This document shows positions 7,333 through 16,347 of a stretch of 64,000 nt of DNA, in pieces. The notes beneath the pieces were generated by a model. That model had not been told where the DNA came from. It searched no databases and saw only the letters and a list, made by a program, of their open reading frames with translations. The DNA comes from Pseudonocardia sp. (GTDB taxonomy: Bacteria > Actinomycetota > Actinomycetes > Mycobacteriales > Pseudonocardiaceae). The position numbers and the translations under genes are program-made. Location: NCBI RefSeq assembly GCF_029263155.1, contig NZ_JAJCYB010000111.1, positions 122,039-186,038 on the forward strand, given 5' to 3'. Position 1 is the stretch's first letter, and every line of letters begins with the position of its first letter.

Positions 7333-10300
7333 ATGGGCAGCATCGGAATGGTCCGGCCGCGCCGCTCCGTGCTGCGCCTGCCGGCGGGCGAGCTCGCCGT
7401 CGAGCCGCCACCCGAGCCGGAGCGGATGGTGCCGGCCGGGGTGCTGCAGCGGCTGCTGCCGCTGGTGATGCTGCTCGGCTCCGTGGGGTTCATCGCCGTG
7501 CTCGGGGTGCGCAACCCGACGTCGTGGCTGTTCGGCGGGATGTTCATGATCTCGACGCTGGGCATGGTGCTGTCCGGTGGTGGGGGGCGCGGCGGCGGCA
7601 ACCGAGCGGCCACCGTCGACGAGGACCGCCGCGACTACCTGCGCTACCTGGGCCAGCTGCGCCGTCGCGTGCGCGGCATCGCCGCGGACCAGCGGGCGGT
7701 GCTGGAGTTCGTGCACCCCGAGGCGGCCGCGTGGCCCGCGGTGCTCGCGGCGGGGCGGCTGTGGGAGCGGCGGCCCGGTGACCCCGACTTCGGGCAGCTG
7801 CGCATCGGGCGCGGACCCCAGCGGCTCGGCACCCGCCTGGTCGCGCCGCAGACCGGTCCGGTGGAGGGCATCGAGCCGATCACCGCGCTGGCCCTGCGCC
7901 GGTTCCTGCGGGGGCACGCCGTCGTGCCGGACCTGCCCGTCGCGCTCTCGCTGCGGTCCAGCACCACCGTGTGGCTGGAACCGGCCGCCGGGAGCGCCGA
8001 CCTGCGCCCGGCCCGGGACCTCGCCCGGGCGATGGTCGCCCAGTACGCGCTGTGGCACAGCCCCGCCGAGGCCCTGCTGGCCGTGGTGGCGCCACCTGCT
8101 CGCGCCGGGGAGTGGGAGTGGGCGAAGTGGCTGCCGCACACCGCCAACCCGCGACGCAGCGACGTCGTCGGGCCGTTGCGGATGCTCACCTCCGACGCCG
8201 ACGAGGTGCGCCGCTGGTGGGTCGCCGAGCTGGCCGGGCGCCCGCCGGGCGCAGGTGCGGGGGAGCCGCACCTGCTGGTGGTCGTCGACGAGGTGACCGA
8301 GGGCCCGGGGCCGTGGGCCGCCGTCGCCGGGGTCACGGTGCTGCGGGTCGGCCCGCCCCCGGGCCGGCGGGCGGCCCCGTCGGTGGTGCGCCTGCTGGTG
8401 GGTGTCGACACCCTCGCGCTGGCCGGCGGCGCGGACCGACCCGACCCGGGCGGCCGGGACGCGGACGGTCCCGACGCGGACGGTCCCGACACGGGCGGCC
8501 CGGGCGCGGGTGGCGGGCAACCGGCCGACGTCGCGGTCGGCTGTCCCGACGCCGTGCCGGTGGCCGAGGCGCTGGCGCTGGCGCGCAGGCTCGCGCGCTA
8601 TCGGCCCGGCGGGGCGGGCGCGCACGCCGGCCCGCAGCGCACGGGCCTCGGCCTGCCCGCGCTGCTGGGCATGGGCGCCGGTGCGGACGGGGTGCGGGCC
8701 CTGCGCGCCCGGTGGGCCGGCAGCGACACCGACCGGATGCGGGTGCCGATCGGGCTCGACGAGACCGGCGGCGTGGTCGCCCTCGACCTCAAGGAGTCCG
8801 CGCAGGGCGGCAGCGGGCCGCACGGGCTGTGCATCGGGGCGACGGGGTCGGGGAAGAGCGAGCTGCTCCGCACGCTGGTGCTCGGGCTGGCCGCCACACA
8901 CTCCTCGGAGGAGCTCAACCTGGTGCTCGTCGACTTCAAGGGCGGGGCCACCTTCCTCGGGATGTCCCGGTTGCCCCACGTGTCGGCCGTCATCACCAAC
9001 CTCGCCGACGAGCTCACCCTCGTCGACCGGATGGCCGACGCGCTGGCGGGGGAGATCAACCGGCGCCAGCAGCTGCTGCGGGGCGCGGGCAACCTCACCG
9101 GGGTCGCCGACTACGCGGCCGCGCGCCGGGCGGGCGCCGACCTGCCGCCGCTGCCGGCCCTGCTCCTCGTCGTCGACGAGTTCTCCGAGCTGCTCGCCCA
9201 GCGTCCCGAGCTGCTGGAGCTGCTGGTCATGATCGGGCGGCTGGGCCGGTCGCTGGGCCTGCACCTGCTGCTGGCGTCGCAGCGGCTGGAGGAGGGGCGG
9301 CTGCGGGGGCTGGAATCGCACCTGTCCTACCGGATCGCGCTGCGCACGTTCTCCGCGGCCGAGTCCCGGGCCGTGCTGGGCGTCCCCGACGCGCACCAGC
9401 TGCCGGCCACGCCGGGCGCGGCGTTCCTCGCGACGGGCACCGAGGAGCTGATCCGGTTCCGCGCCGCGTACGTGTCCGGACCCGCGGTGGCGACGCCCGA
9501 GCGGGCCGGGCCGCCACCCGCGCGCCGGGCCCACCGGTTCGGGGCCGGGCCGGTCCGGCCGGACCCGGGCGCCGACGAACCGCCGGGCGAGGACGCCGCG
9601 GACGCGGTGGTGGCCACCGTGCTCGACACCGTTCTCGCCGCGCTCGACGGGCAGGGGCCGCCCGCGCACCGCGTGTGGCTTCCACCGCTGGGTGACCCGC
9701 CGCCGATCGACGAGCTCGTGGGCGTCCCCCGACCGCGCCCCGGACGGGGGCTCGCGGCCACCGCCGGGCGCGGCGGGGCGCTGCGGGTGCCCGTCGCGCT
9801 CGTCGACCTGCCCTACCGGCAACGCCGCGACCCCCTGCTGCTCGACGTCTCCGGCGCGGCGGGCCACCTCGCGATCGCGGGTGGCCCGCGGTCGGGCAAG
9901 TCGACGGCGCTGGCCACGGCGGTGGCCGGTCTCGCACTCACCCACACCCCCGTCGAGCTGGGGATCCACGTGCTCGACTTCGGGGGCGGCGCGCTCGTGC
10001 CGCTGTCCGCGCTGCCGCACGTCGGTACCGTGGCCGACCGCCTGCAGCCGGACCTGGTGCGGCGCACGGTCGCGGAGATCGCGGCGCTGCTCACCCGGCG
10101 GGAACGGCTGTTCCGCGACTGCGGGATCGGGTCGATCGAGGCGTTCCGGGCCCGGCGCCTCGGCGGCGAGTTCTCCGGCGAGCCCGCCACGGACGTGCTG
10201 CTCGTCGTCGACGGGTACCTGACGCTGCGCACGGAGTTCGAGGACCTGGAGGCGCGGCTGCTGCAGGTCGGGGCGCAGGGCCTCTCGTTCGGAGTGCACC

Positions 10301-11343
10301 TCGCGGTGGCGGCAGGCCGCTGGACCGATCTGCGGCCCGCGTTCAAGGACCTCTTCGGGAGCCGGTGGGAGCTGCGTCTGGGCGACGTGTCGGACTCCGA
10401 GATCGACCGGCGCAAGGCCGCCGCGGTGCCGGCGCGGGGCGGGCACGGGCTCGCGCCCGACGGGGCACCGATGGTGCTGGCCGCGCCGCGGCTCGGGGAC
10501 GGTGACCTCGCCGGGCTCGCCGCGGAGGTGGCGGCGGCCTGGACCGGGCCGGGGTTCGAGCCGGTCCGGCTGCTGCCCGAGCGGCTCGACCACGACCGGC
10601 TGCCCGCCCCCGAACCCGGCACGGCCGGGCTGCCGCTCGGCGTCGACGAGGAGCGGCTGGCGCTGGTCCAGCTCGACGTCGCCGCCGAACCGCACCTGCT
10701 CTGCTTCGCCGACGCCGAGAGCGGCAAGACCACGCTGCTGCGGCTCGTCGCGCACGGGATCGTGGAACGCTTCCGGCCGGACGAGGCCCGGATCGTCGTC
10801 GTCGACTACCGGCGCGGGCTGCTCGGTGCGGTGCCGTCGAGCCATCTCATCGGGTACGCCAGCACGCCGGATGCGGCCGCCGACGCCGCGACCGAGATCG
10901 CCGGCTCGCTGCGTCGCAGGCTGCCCGGCACCGGTGTCACCCCGCGGGAGCTGCGGGAGCGCAGCTGGTGGACCGGCCCGGAGGTGTTCGTGCTGGTCGA
11001 CGACTACGACCTCGTCGCGCCGGTGGGCGGGCACGCGGGGCCGCACCCGCTGCTCCCGCTGCTGGAGTTCCTGCCGCAGGCCAAGGACGTCGGCCTGCAC
11101 GTCGTGCTCACCCGGCGCTGCGGCGGCGCGGGCCGGGCGCTGTTCGATCCGGTGCTGGGACGCCTGCGCGAGCTCGCCGCCCCCGGCCTGGTGATGAACG
11201 GCAGCCCGGACGAGGGCCAACTGGTGGGCACGGTCAAGCCCGCCCCCCAGCCCCCGGGGCGGGGCACGCTGGTCGACCGCAGGTGTGGCGTGCGCCGGAT
11301 CCAGCTGGCCTGGTTGCCGCCCGAACCCGACGGCAACCCGTGA
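7333..11343 (+). CDS. eccC: Type VII secretion FtsK/SpoIIIE-family ATPase EccC
   Basis: EccC is the motor ATPase that recognises WXG100 substrates. The 1336-aa protein is an unsplit EccCa-EccCb fusion. Two transmembrane segments (~40-80) precede a long cytoplasmic region with three ATPase modules: Walker A GATGSGKSELL (~500), GGPRSGKSTAL (~850) and ADAESGKTTLL (~1125). Walker B is LLVVDEFSEL in module 1 but degenerate (LVVDGY, LVDDY) in modules 2 and 3, as usual. A Gly/Asp-rich repeat (DADGPDADGPD) interrupts the region near residue 375. I start at ATG 7333, with the G-rich SD at 7321-7329; the open frame continues far upstream but only as shadow of eccD/mycP. Confidence 0.96.
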   Translation: MGSIGMVRPRRSVLRLPAGELAVEPPPEPERMVPAGVLQRLLPLVMLLGSVGFIAVLGVRNPTSWLFGGMFMISTLGMVLSGGGGRGGGNRAATVDEDRRDYLRYLGQLRRRVRGIAADQRAVLEFVHPEAAAWPAVLAAGRLWERRPGDPDFGQLRIGRGPQRLGTRLVAPQTGPVEGIEPITALALRRFLRGHAVVPDLPVALSLRSSTTVWLEPAAGSADLRPARDLARAMVAQYALWHSPAEALLAVVAPPARAGEWEWAKWLPHTANPRRSDVVGPLRMLTSDADEVRRWWVAELAGRPPGAGAGEPHLLVVVDEVTEGPGPWAAVAGVTVLRVGPPPGRRAAPSVVRLLVGVDTLALAGGADRPDPGGRDADGPDADGPDTGGPGAGGGQPADVAVGCPDAVPVAEALALARRLARYRPGGAGAHAGPQRTGLGLPALLGMGAGADGVRALRARWAGSDTDRMRVPIGLDETGGVVALDLKESAQGGSGPHGLCIGATGSGKSELLRTLVLGLAATHSSEELNLVLVDFKGGATFLGMSRLPHVSAVITNLADELTLVDRMADALAGEINRRQQLLRGAGNLTGVADYAAARRAGADLPPLPALLLVVDEFSELLAQRPELLELLVMIGRLGRSLGLHLLLASQRLEEGRLRGLESHLSYRIALRTFSAAESRAVLGVPDAHQLPATPGAAFLATGTEELIRFRAAYVSGPAVATPERAGPPPARRAHRFGAGPVRPDPGADEPPGEDAADAVVATVLDTVLAALDGQGPPAHRVWLPPLGDPPPIDELVGVPRPRPGRGLAATAGRGGALRVPVALVDLPYRQRRDPLLLDVSGAAGHLAIAGGPRSGKSTALATAVAGLALTHTPVELGIHVLDFGGGALVPLSALPHVGTVADRLQPDLVRRTVAEIAALLTRRERLFRDCGIGSIEAFRARRLGGEFSGEPATDVLLVVDGYLTLRTEFEDLEARLLQVGAQGLSFGVHLAVAAGRWTDLRPAFKDLFGSRWELRLGDVSDSEIDRRKAAAVPARGGHGLAPDGAPMVLAAPRLGDGDLAGLAAEVAAAWTGPGFEPVRLLPERLDHDRLPAPEPGTAGLPLGVDEERLALVQLDVAAEPHLLCFADAESGKTTLLRLVAHGIVERFRPDEARIVVVDYRRGLLGAVPSSHLIGYASTPDAAADAATEIAGSLRRRLPGTGVTPRELRERSWWTGPEVFVLVDDYDLVAPVGGHAGPHPLLPLLEFLPQAKDVGLHVVLTRRCGGAGRALFDPVLGRLRELAAPGLVMNGSPDEGQLVGTVKPAPQPPGRGTLVDRRCGVRRIQLAWLPPEPDGNP

Positions 11344-12572
11344 TCCCGCTGACCTTCCAGGTGGGTGCCACGGCGGTCCGGGTGGCGGGTACCGGTCCGG
11401 ACGGGTCCCCGCGGGTGCTGGAGCTCGCGCCCGGTGCGCCTGCCCCGCCCGGCGCGCGGCGGGTCGGCCCGGGCGGGATCCCCGCCGCGGTGGCCGCGGC
11501 CGGACACCGTGGCGGCGAGGTGGTCGTGGTGGACGTCGGCCATCGCCGTGCAGAGGTGGCGCTGGTCCGGGACGGTGCCGTCGTGGCCCGGCGCGCCGGG
11601 CCCGGCGGGGCGGCGCTCGACGCGGTGGTCGCCCGGCTGCTGCGGGCGCGCTGCCCGGAGTGGGCCGACCGGGCGGGGCGCGTGGCGCGCCGGGCCCGCG
11701 AGTCGCTCTCGCTGCTCCCGGAGACCGTGGTGGAGGTACCGGGATCACCCCACCGGGTGCGGCTCGGGTCGGTCGAGGTGCGGCACGCCCTGCGGGAACA
11801 CTGGGGGGAGCTCGTGGGCGCCGTGTCGGAGCTGGCGGCGCCGGCGCGCCCGGTGCTGCTCATCGGGGGCGGGGCGCGCGACCCGCAGCTGGCCGAGCTG
11901 CTCGACGCGGCGGGGCTGCCCGACGTCACCGTCGCGCCGCGACCCGACGCCGCCGCGCTGCTCGGGGCGCAGGCGCCGCTCCCGCCACCGGTGGCGCCCC
12001 GCACGCGCTGGCTGCCCGCGGTTCCCCACCGCACCGGTCGGTGGCGTGCCGGGCTCGGCGCCGCCGTCGCCGCGGTGGCGCTGCTCGGGCTGCACGTGCT
12101 CGGCGGCACGCTCGCCCCGGCGCCCGCCCCCGTCGGCGACGACGTGCTCGCGCAGTACGGCTACCGGCTGCAGATCCCGCCCGGCTGGGCCCACACGGGG
12201 GGTCTGCCCGAGCGTCGCCGCAGCCTGCTCACCCCGCTCGGGGCGCCGGAGGGCAGCGACCTCGTCGTCGTCGAGGCCACCCCGCTGGGCTACGACTCCG
12301 CGGCGGAGCCCGAGCGCGCGGCCGCCGAGCTGCGGGCGGTGTTCGACGAGGCCGTCGCCGCGGGCGCACCGCTGGCCGGGTACGTGCCCGCCACGGGGTT
12401 CGGCGGCCGGACCGTCACCGCATACACCGAACGCCGCACCGCCACGGATGTGCGGTGGTACGTCCTGCTGGACGGGTTCACGCAGCTCAGCGTCGGGTGC
12501 CGGCACACGCCCGCGGGTGCCGGCGGGGTGCTCGACGCCTGTGAGCAGGTGGTGGCGACGCTCGACGGCTGA
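11340..12572 (+). CDS. Type VII secretion-associated protein, Rv3446c type
   Basis: GTG 11340 overlaps the eccC stop (GTGA), so it is translationally coupled to eccC. Residues 1-215 look like an actin/Hsp70-like ATPase fold: a phosphate-1-like DVGHRRAEVALVRDG, a GPGGAALDAVVARLL segment and a LLIGGGARDPQLAELL loop. One transmembrane helix (~240-260) follows, then an external ~140-aa domain starting YRLQIPPGWAHTGG, the family hallmark I recall from the ESX-4 protein Rv3446c. Its function is unknown; the position suggests a regulatory or assembly role. Confidence 0.85.
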   Translation: MIPLTFQVGATAVRVAGTGPDGSPRVLELAPGAPAPPGARRVGPGGIPAAVAAAGHRGGEVVVVDVGHRRAEVALVRDGAVVARRAGPGGAALDAVVARLLRARCPEWADRAGRVARRARESLSLLPETVVEVPGSPHRVRLGSVEVRHALREHWGELVGAVSELAAPARPVLLIGGGARDPQLAELLDAAGLPDVTVAPRPDAAALLGAQAPLPPPVAPRTRWLPAVPHRTGRWRAGLGAAVAAVALLGLHVLGGTLAPAPAPVGDDVLAQYGYRLQIPPGWAHTGGLPERRRSLLTPLGAPEGSDLVVVEATPLGYDSAAEPERAAAELRAVFDEAVAAGAPLAGYVPATGFGGRTVTAYTERRTATDVRWYVLLDGFTQLSVGCRHTPAGAGGVLDACEQVVATLDG

Positions 12573-12707
12573 GCCCGCGGCCCGGCCGAGGCGTCGGCCC
12601 GGGATTCGCACCTGCAAACGGCTGTCCCGAAACGCCACGGGCGCCCGGGGTCACGTGGCACCGTCCGCGCCGTCCGGATCGACCACGACACGGAGGGCGG
12701 CAGGTAC

Positions 12708-13019
12708 ATGGAAGGTTTCCACGCAACACCCGAGGAGATGGGGAGGGCGAGCGCCTTGGCCTCCACCACCTACGACGAGGTGCGCGCCGAGCTCGGCGTC
12801 CTGCGGTCGCGGGTGGGCGACGTGGCCGCGGGATGGTCCGGCGACGCGTTCGGCCGGTTCACCGCCGTGATGCGGCAGTGGGACGACAGTGCCCGCTCGC
12901 TGACCGAGGCGTTGGACGGGATCGCCACGGCGCTGCGCACCTCCGGAGCCGCCTACCAGGCACAGGACGACGAGACGGCCCGCGGCCTGTCGTCACTGAT
13001 CACCGACACACTGGGCTGA
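12708..13019 (+). CDS. WXG100 (Esx) secretion substrate 1
   Basis: A 103-aa helical hairpin protein. The turn carries WSG (GWSGDAFGRF) and the C-terminal helix carries YQAQD, the YxxxD/E type VII export signal. With the next gene it is likely to form the Esx heterodimer of this ESX-4 locus (EsxU/EsxT position). SD-like GGAGGGCGG precedes the ATG. Start after a 135-bp gap from the ATPase-like gene. Confidence 0.9.
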   Translation: MEGFHATPEEMGRASALASTTYDEVRAELGVLRSRVGDVAAGWSGDAFGRFTAVMRQWDDSARSLTEALDGIATALRTSGAAYQAQDDETARGLSSLITDTLG

Positions 13020-13032
13020 GGAGCCGAGAACA

Positions 13033-13320
13033 ATGCCAGAGATCAAGGTGTCCTACAGCACGCTGTCCACGGCCGAGGCCGACATCAAGGCGTCGGTGGC
13101 CAGGCTCCGCCAGAGCCTGGCCGACCTCGAGTCCGGACTGGCCCCCATGGCCGCCACCTGGACCGGGGAGGCCTCGGAGTTCTACCGGGCCACGCAGCTC
13201 CAGTGGAACAAGGCGGCCGACGAGCTGTCGGTGCTGCTCGAGACGGTCGGCGGCGGTGTCGGCACTGCGCTGGTGAACTACATGAACTCCGACAACCAGG
13301 TACGCCGGATGTGGTCGTGA
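13033..13320 (+). CDS. WXG100 (Esx) secretion substrate 2
   Basis: A 95-aa protein with WTG in the hairpin turn (ATWTGEASEFYRATQLQWNKAADEL) and a C-terminal YMNSD, so this partner also carries a YxxxD signal; commonly only one partner of an Esx pair is the signal carrier. It lies 13 bases after the first Esx gene with a GAGGAG SD spanning the gap. It is the last gene of the ESX-4-like cluster; a terminator-like hairpin follows. Confidence 0.9.
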   Translation: MPEIKVSYSTLSTAEADIKASVARLRQSLADLESGLAPMAATWTGEASEFYRATQLQWNKAADELSVLLETVGGGVGTALVNYMNSDNQVRRMWS

Positions 13321-13339
13321 GGCCGCCGATCTGACCGGT

Positions 13340-13381
13340 GCCGGTCCGGAGGGGGGCGTTTTGACCCTCGTCCGGACCGGC
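13340..13381. terminator. 11-bp hairpin between esx pair and rplM
   Basis: GCCGGTCCGGA (13340-13350) pairs perfectly with 13371-13381. The loop contains GTTTTGACC, i.e. the -35 of the rplM promoter, so termination and initiation elements are interleaved here. Confidence 0.5.
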
Positions 13382-13390
13382 GGGTACTCT
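13361..13390 (+). promoter_or_regulatory. Promoter of rplM-rpsI
   Basis: TTGACC (13361-13366) and TACTCT (13385-13390) are separated by 18 bp, a good match to a housekeeping sigma promoter. It gives a ~135-nt untranslated leader before rplM, which could host L13 autoregulation; I see no classical L13 leader motif. Confidence 0.65.
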
Positions 13391-13533
13391 CGGATCCTGA
13401 TAGTGCGGCGGGAGGCGACCGCTCTCGTCCTCGGGCGGGTGGCGTCCTCCCCTCCGGGCCCGGCGCCCACCGCACCGCACCGCAGGCATCCGAGTCCGCA
13501 GTTCGGCGGGCCAGAAAGCGACGAGGTAGGTCC

Positions 13534-13977
13534 GTGTCCACGTACAGCCCGAAGCCCGGCGACATCACCCGCGCCTGGCACGTGATCGATGCTACGGACG
13601 TGGTGCTCGGCCGCCTCGCCACGCACGCCGCCACGTTGCTGCGCGGCAAGCACAAGCCCACCTACGCGCCGCACATGGACACCGGCGACTTCGTCGTCAT
13701 CGTCAACGCCGAGAAGATCTCCGTCTCCGGCAACAAGCGCGACGCCAAGTTCGTCTACCGGCACAGCGGCTTCCCGGGCGGGCTCAAGCAGCGCTCCGTC
13801 GGCGAGATGATCGAGAAGCAGCCCGACCGGCTCGTCGAGAAGGCGGTCCAGGGCATGCTCCCCAAGAACAAGCTCGGTCGCGCGATGAGCAAGAAGCTCA
13901 AGGTCTACGCCGGTCCGGACCACCCGCACGCCGCGCAGCAGCCGGCCGCGTTCGAGATCACCCAGGTCGCTCAGTGA
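13534..13977 (+). CDS. rplM: 50S ribosomal protein L13
   Basis: Canonical 147-aa L13 of the large subunit: TRAWHVIDATDVVLGRLA at the N-terminus, KHKPTYAPHMDTGD, and the C-terminal GMLPKNKLGRAM and LKVYAGPDHPHAAQQP. GTG start with GAGGTAGG SD-like sequence upstream. Cotranscribed with rpsI. Confidence 0.97.
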   Translation: MSTYSPKPGDITRAWHVIDATDVVLGRLATHAATLLRGKHKPTYAPHMDTGDFVVIVNAEKISVSGNKRDAKFVYRHSGFPGGLKQRSVGEMIEKQPDRLVEKAVQGMLPKNKLGRAMSKKLKVYAGPDHPHAAQQPAAFEITQVAQ

Positions 13978-14615
13978 GCAGCCCCGATCCCGCGAGCAGC
14001 CCCGATTCCACGGGCAGCCCCGATTCCACGACCGAAGGACAGCCCGTGACCACGCCCGAGCCCGTGACCGAGGCCGAGGCCGTCGAGGAGACGCCCGTCG
14101 AGGTTCCCGTCGACGACGCCCCCGAGGCCGAGGTCGAGGTCACCTACGACGCGGACGCCGCCGCGAGCGACGAGTTCGACACCGACGTGGACGTCGACAT
14201 CGCCGCCGAGGTCCCGTCCGTCTTCTCCGACCGCCCGGTGCAGACCGTCGGCCGTCGCAAGGAGGCCGTCGTCCGCGTCCGCCTCATGCCCGGCACCGGC
14301 AACTTCACGCTCAACGGCAAGTCGCTGGAGACCTACTTCCCGAACAAGCTGCACCAGCAGTTGATCCGGGAGCCGCTGGTGCTGCTGGAGAAGACCGAGC
14401 GCTTCGACATCTTCGCCAACCTGCACGGCGGCGGCACCTCGGGCCAGGCCGGTGCGCTGCGCCTGGCGATCGCGCGCGCGCTGATCGTCGTCGACTCCGA
14501 GGACCGCCCGCCGCTGAAGAAGGCCGGCTTCCTCACCCGTGACCCCCGCGTCATCGAGCGCAAGAAGTACGGTCTCAAGAAGGCCCGCAAGGCGCCTCAG
14601 TACAGCAAGCGCTGA
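13974..14615 (+). CDS. rpsI: 30S ribosomal protein S9 with long acidic N-terminal extension
   Basis: The last ~135 residues are canonical S9 (VQTVGRRKEAVVRVRL, GGGTSGQAGALRLAIARAL, C-terminal KKARKAPQYSKR reaching the P-site). The first ~80 residues are an acidic, Thr/Ser/Pro-rich extension. GTG 13974 overlaps the rplM stop (GTGA). A second candidate, GTG 14046, has a clean SD (GAAGGA at 14034) and would remove an 18-bp x3 repeat encoding SPDPAS/SPDSTG/SPDSTT. The upstream start may therefore be an overcall; the shorter product would be 189 aa. Confidence 0.95.
   Translation: MSSPDPASSPDSTGSPDSTTEGQPVTTPEPVTEAEAVEETPVEVPVDDAPEAEVEVTYDADAAASDEFDTDVDVDIAAEVPSVFSDRPVQTVGRRKEAVVRVRLMPGTGNFTLNGKSLETYFPNKLHQQLIREPLVLLEKTERFDIFANLHGGGTSGQAGALRLAIARALIVVDSEDRPPLKKAGFLTRDPRVIERKKYGLKKARKAPQYSKR
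13978..14031 (+). repeat. 18-bp x3 minisatellite at rpsI 5' end
   Basis: Units start at 13978, 13996 and 14014 (core GCAGCCCCGAT). In frame with rpsI each unit encodes six residues, but a second start codon with an SD lies just downstream, so the array may instead be untranslated spacer. Confidence 0.8.
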
Positions 14616-14618
14616 CTC

Positions 14619-15965
14619 TTGGGCGAACGACGTCTGTTCGGTACCGACGGCGTCCGCGGCCTGGCCAACGGCGAGCTCCTCACCCCGGAGCTCGCCGTTT
14701 CGCTGGCCGGGTCGGCCGCCCGCGTGCTCGCCGAACGCGACCGGACCCACCGTCCCGTCGCGGTGGTCGGGCGTGACCCCCGCGCGAGCGGGGAGATGCT
14801 CGAAGCGGCGGTCGTCGCCGGTCTGACCGGGGCCGGGGCCGACGCCGTCCGGGTCGGGGTGCTGCCCACGCCGGCCGTCGCGTTCCTCGTCGGCGCGCTC
14901 GGCGCCGACCTGGGCATCATGATCTCCGCGTCGCACAACCCCATGCCGGACAACGGCATCAAGCTGTTCGCCACCGGTGGCCACAAGATCCCCGACGCGC
15001 TCGAGGACGCCGTCGAGGACGGCCTGGGCGCCCACGGCGTGCGGCCGACCGGCGCGGCGATCGGCCGGGTCCGCGATCTCGACGACGCCGGCTCCCGCTA
15101 CACCGCCCACCTGCTGACCAGCACGCCCGCCGGGTCCCTCGCCGGGCTGCGCGTGGTCGTCGACTGCGCGCACGGCGCCGCCTCCACGGCGGCGCCGGAG
15201 GTCTATCGCAAGGCCGGTGCCGAGGTCGTGGCGCTGCACGCCGACCCGGACGGGCTCAACATCAACGACGGCGTGGGCTCCACGCACCTCGGCCCGCTGC
15301 AGGTGGCCGTCCGCGAGCACGGCGCCGACCTCGGGATCGCCCACGACGGCGACGCCGACCGCTGCCTGGCCGTGGACGCCGCGGGTGCGGTCGTCGACGG
15401 TGACCAGATCATGGCCGTGCTCGCCGTCGCCATGCGGGATGCGGGCGAGCTCGGCCACGACACGCTCGTCACCACGGTGATGAGCAATCTCGGCCTGCAC
15501 CTCGCCATGGACGCCGCCGGGGTGACCGTCCGCACCACGCAGGTCGGTGACCGCTACGTCCTGGAGGAGCTGCGGGCGGGCGGGTTCACCCTCGGCGGGG
15601 AGCAGTCCGGGCACCTCGTGCTGCCCCGGCACTCCACCACGGGCGACGGCCTGCTCACCGCCCTGCGGCTGATGGCACGCATGACGGGGACCGGGTCGTC
15701 GCTCGCGGAGCTGGCGGGGATCGTCACGCTGCTGCCGCAGGTGCTGCAGAACGTGCGGGTGCGGGACAAGGCGGCGGTCGCGGAGTCGGCCGCGGTGCGC
15801 GCCGCGGTCGAGGCGGCGCAGGCGCAGCTGGGCGGCACCGGCCGCGTGCTGCTGCGGCCGTCGGGCACCGAGCAGCTGGTGCGGGTGATGGTGGAGGCCC
15901 CCACCGAGGAGCAGGCCCGTGCCACCGCGGCGTCGCTGGCCGAGGTCGTCGCCGCCGCGCACTGA
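14619..15965 (+). CDS. glmM: Phosphoglucosamine mutase
   Basis: GlmM converts glucosamine-6-phosphate to glucosamine-1-phosphate for peptidoglycan precursor (UDP-GlcNAc) synthesis. All signatures are present: RLFGTDGVRG at the N-terminus, the phosphoserine loop ISASHNPMPDNGIK, the metal loop DGDADRCLA and the C-terminal LLRPSGTEQLVRVMVEA. Length 448 aa is normal. The start is TTG 14619, three bases after the rpsI stop; no better start exists because MGERRLFGTDG is the conserved N-terminus. Confidence 0.97.
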   Translation: MGERRLFGTDGVRGLANGELLTPELAVSLAGSAARVLAERDRTHRPVAVVGRDPRASGEMLEAAVVAGLTGAGADAVRVGVLPTPAVAFLVGALGADLGIMISASHNPMPDNGIKLFATGGHKIPDALEDAVEDGLGAHGVRPTGAAIGRVRDLDDAGSRYTAHLLTSTPAGSLAGLRVVVDCAHGAASTAAPEVYRKAGAEVVALHADPDGLNINDGVGSTHLGPLQVAVREHGADLGIAHDGDADRCLAVDAAGAVVDGDQIMAVLAVAMRDAGELGHDTLVTTVMSNLGLHLAMDAAGVTVRTTQVGDRYVLEELRAGGFTLGGEQSGHLVLPRHSTTGDGLLTALRLMARMTGTGSSLAELAGIVTLLPQVLQNVRVRDKAAVAESAAVRAAVEAAQAQLGGTGRVLLRPSGTEQLVRVMVEAPTEEQARATAASLAEVVAAAH

Positions 15966-16044
15966 CCGTCCCTCGAGACGGGCGTACCGCCACCAGTTCC
16001 GCCGTTCCGGCCCGCGGGCGGCTCCGACGCGCGACCATCGACCC

Positions 16045-16347
16045 ATGCGGCCCGATCTCGACCTGGATCCCGAACGCCTGCACGTCCACGGCAGGCGGCT
16101 GACCGATGTGCTCGACACGCTCGTCCCCTTGCCGGTGCTCGATCCCGACCGCCGCGCCCGGCTGAGCGCCACTCCCGCCGGCCGGGCGATCCTTGCCGAG
16201 CTCGACCGGTCCGCAGCCGCGGTCGACCTGGCGGCCGACGAGCTGGCTCGCCTCGCGTCGTGGCTGGATGCGGCGGCCGCCACCACCAGCACGGCGGACT
16301 CCGACGCCGCGGGCGCCCTCCCGGCGCCGGACCGGCCGCTGCCGTGA
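16045..16347 (+). CDS. Small helical protein downstream of glmM (Rv3440c position)
   Basis: A 100-aa, Ala/Leu/Asp-rich protein (start MRPDLDLDPERLHVHG) predicted to be mostly helical, with a LARLASWLDAAAA segment. No WxG motif is seen. It sits where mycobacteria have Rv3440c after glmM and overlaps the next gene by GTGA. The hexamer GACCAT lies six bases before the ATG, so it may be leaderless. Function unknown; WXG100-like size and helicity are suggestive only. Confidence 0.7.
   Translation: MRPDLDLDPERLHVHGRRLTDVLDTLVPLPVLDPDRRARLSATPAGRAILAELDRSAAAVDLAADELARLASWLDAAAATTSTADSDAAGALPAPDRPLP

Noticed and set aside
7105..11748. A 1547-codon open frame on the minus strand
   Set aside because: It is antisense to eccC, rich in Arg/Gly/Pro from GC-skewed codon shadowing, and has no recognisable domain; eccC on the plus strand has all three ATPase motifs.
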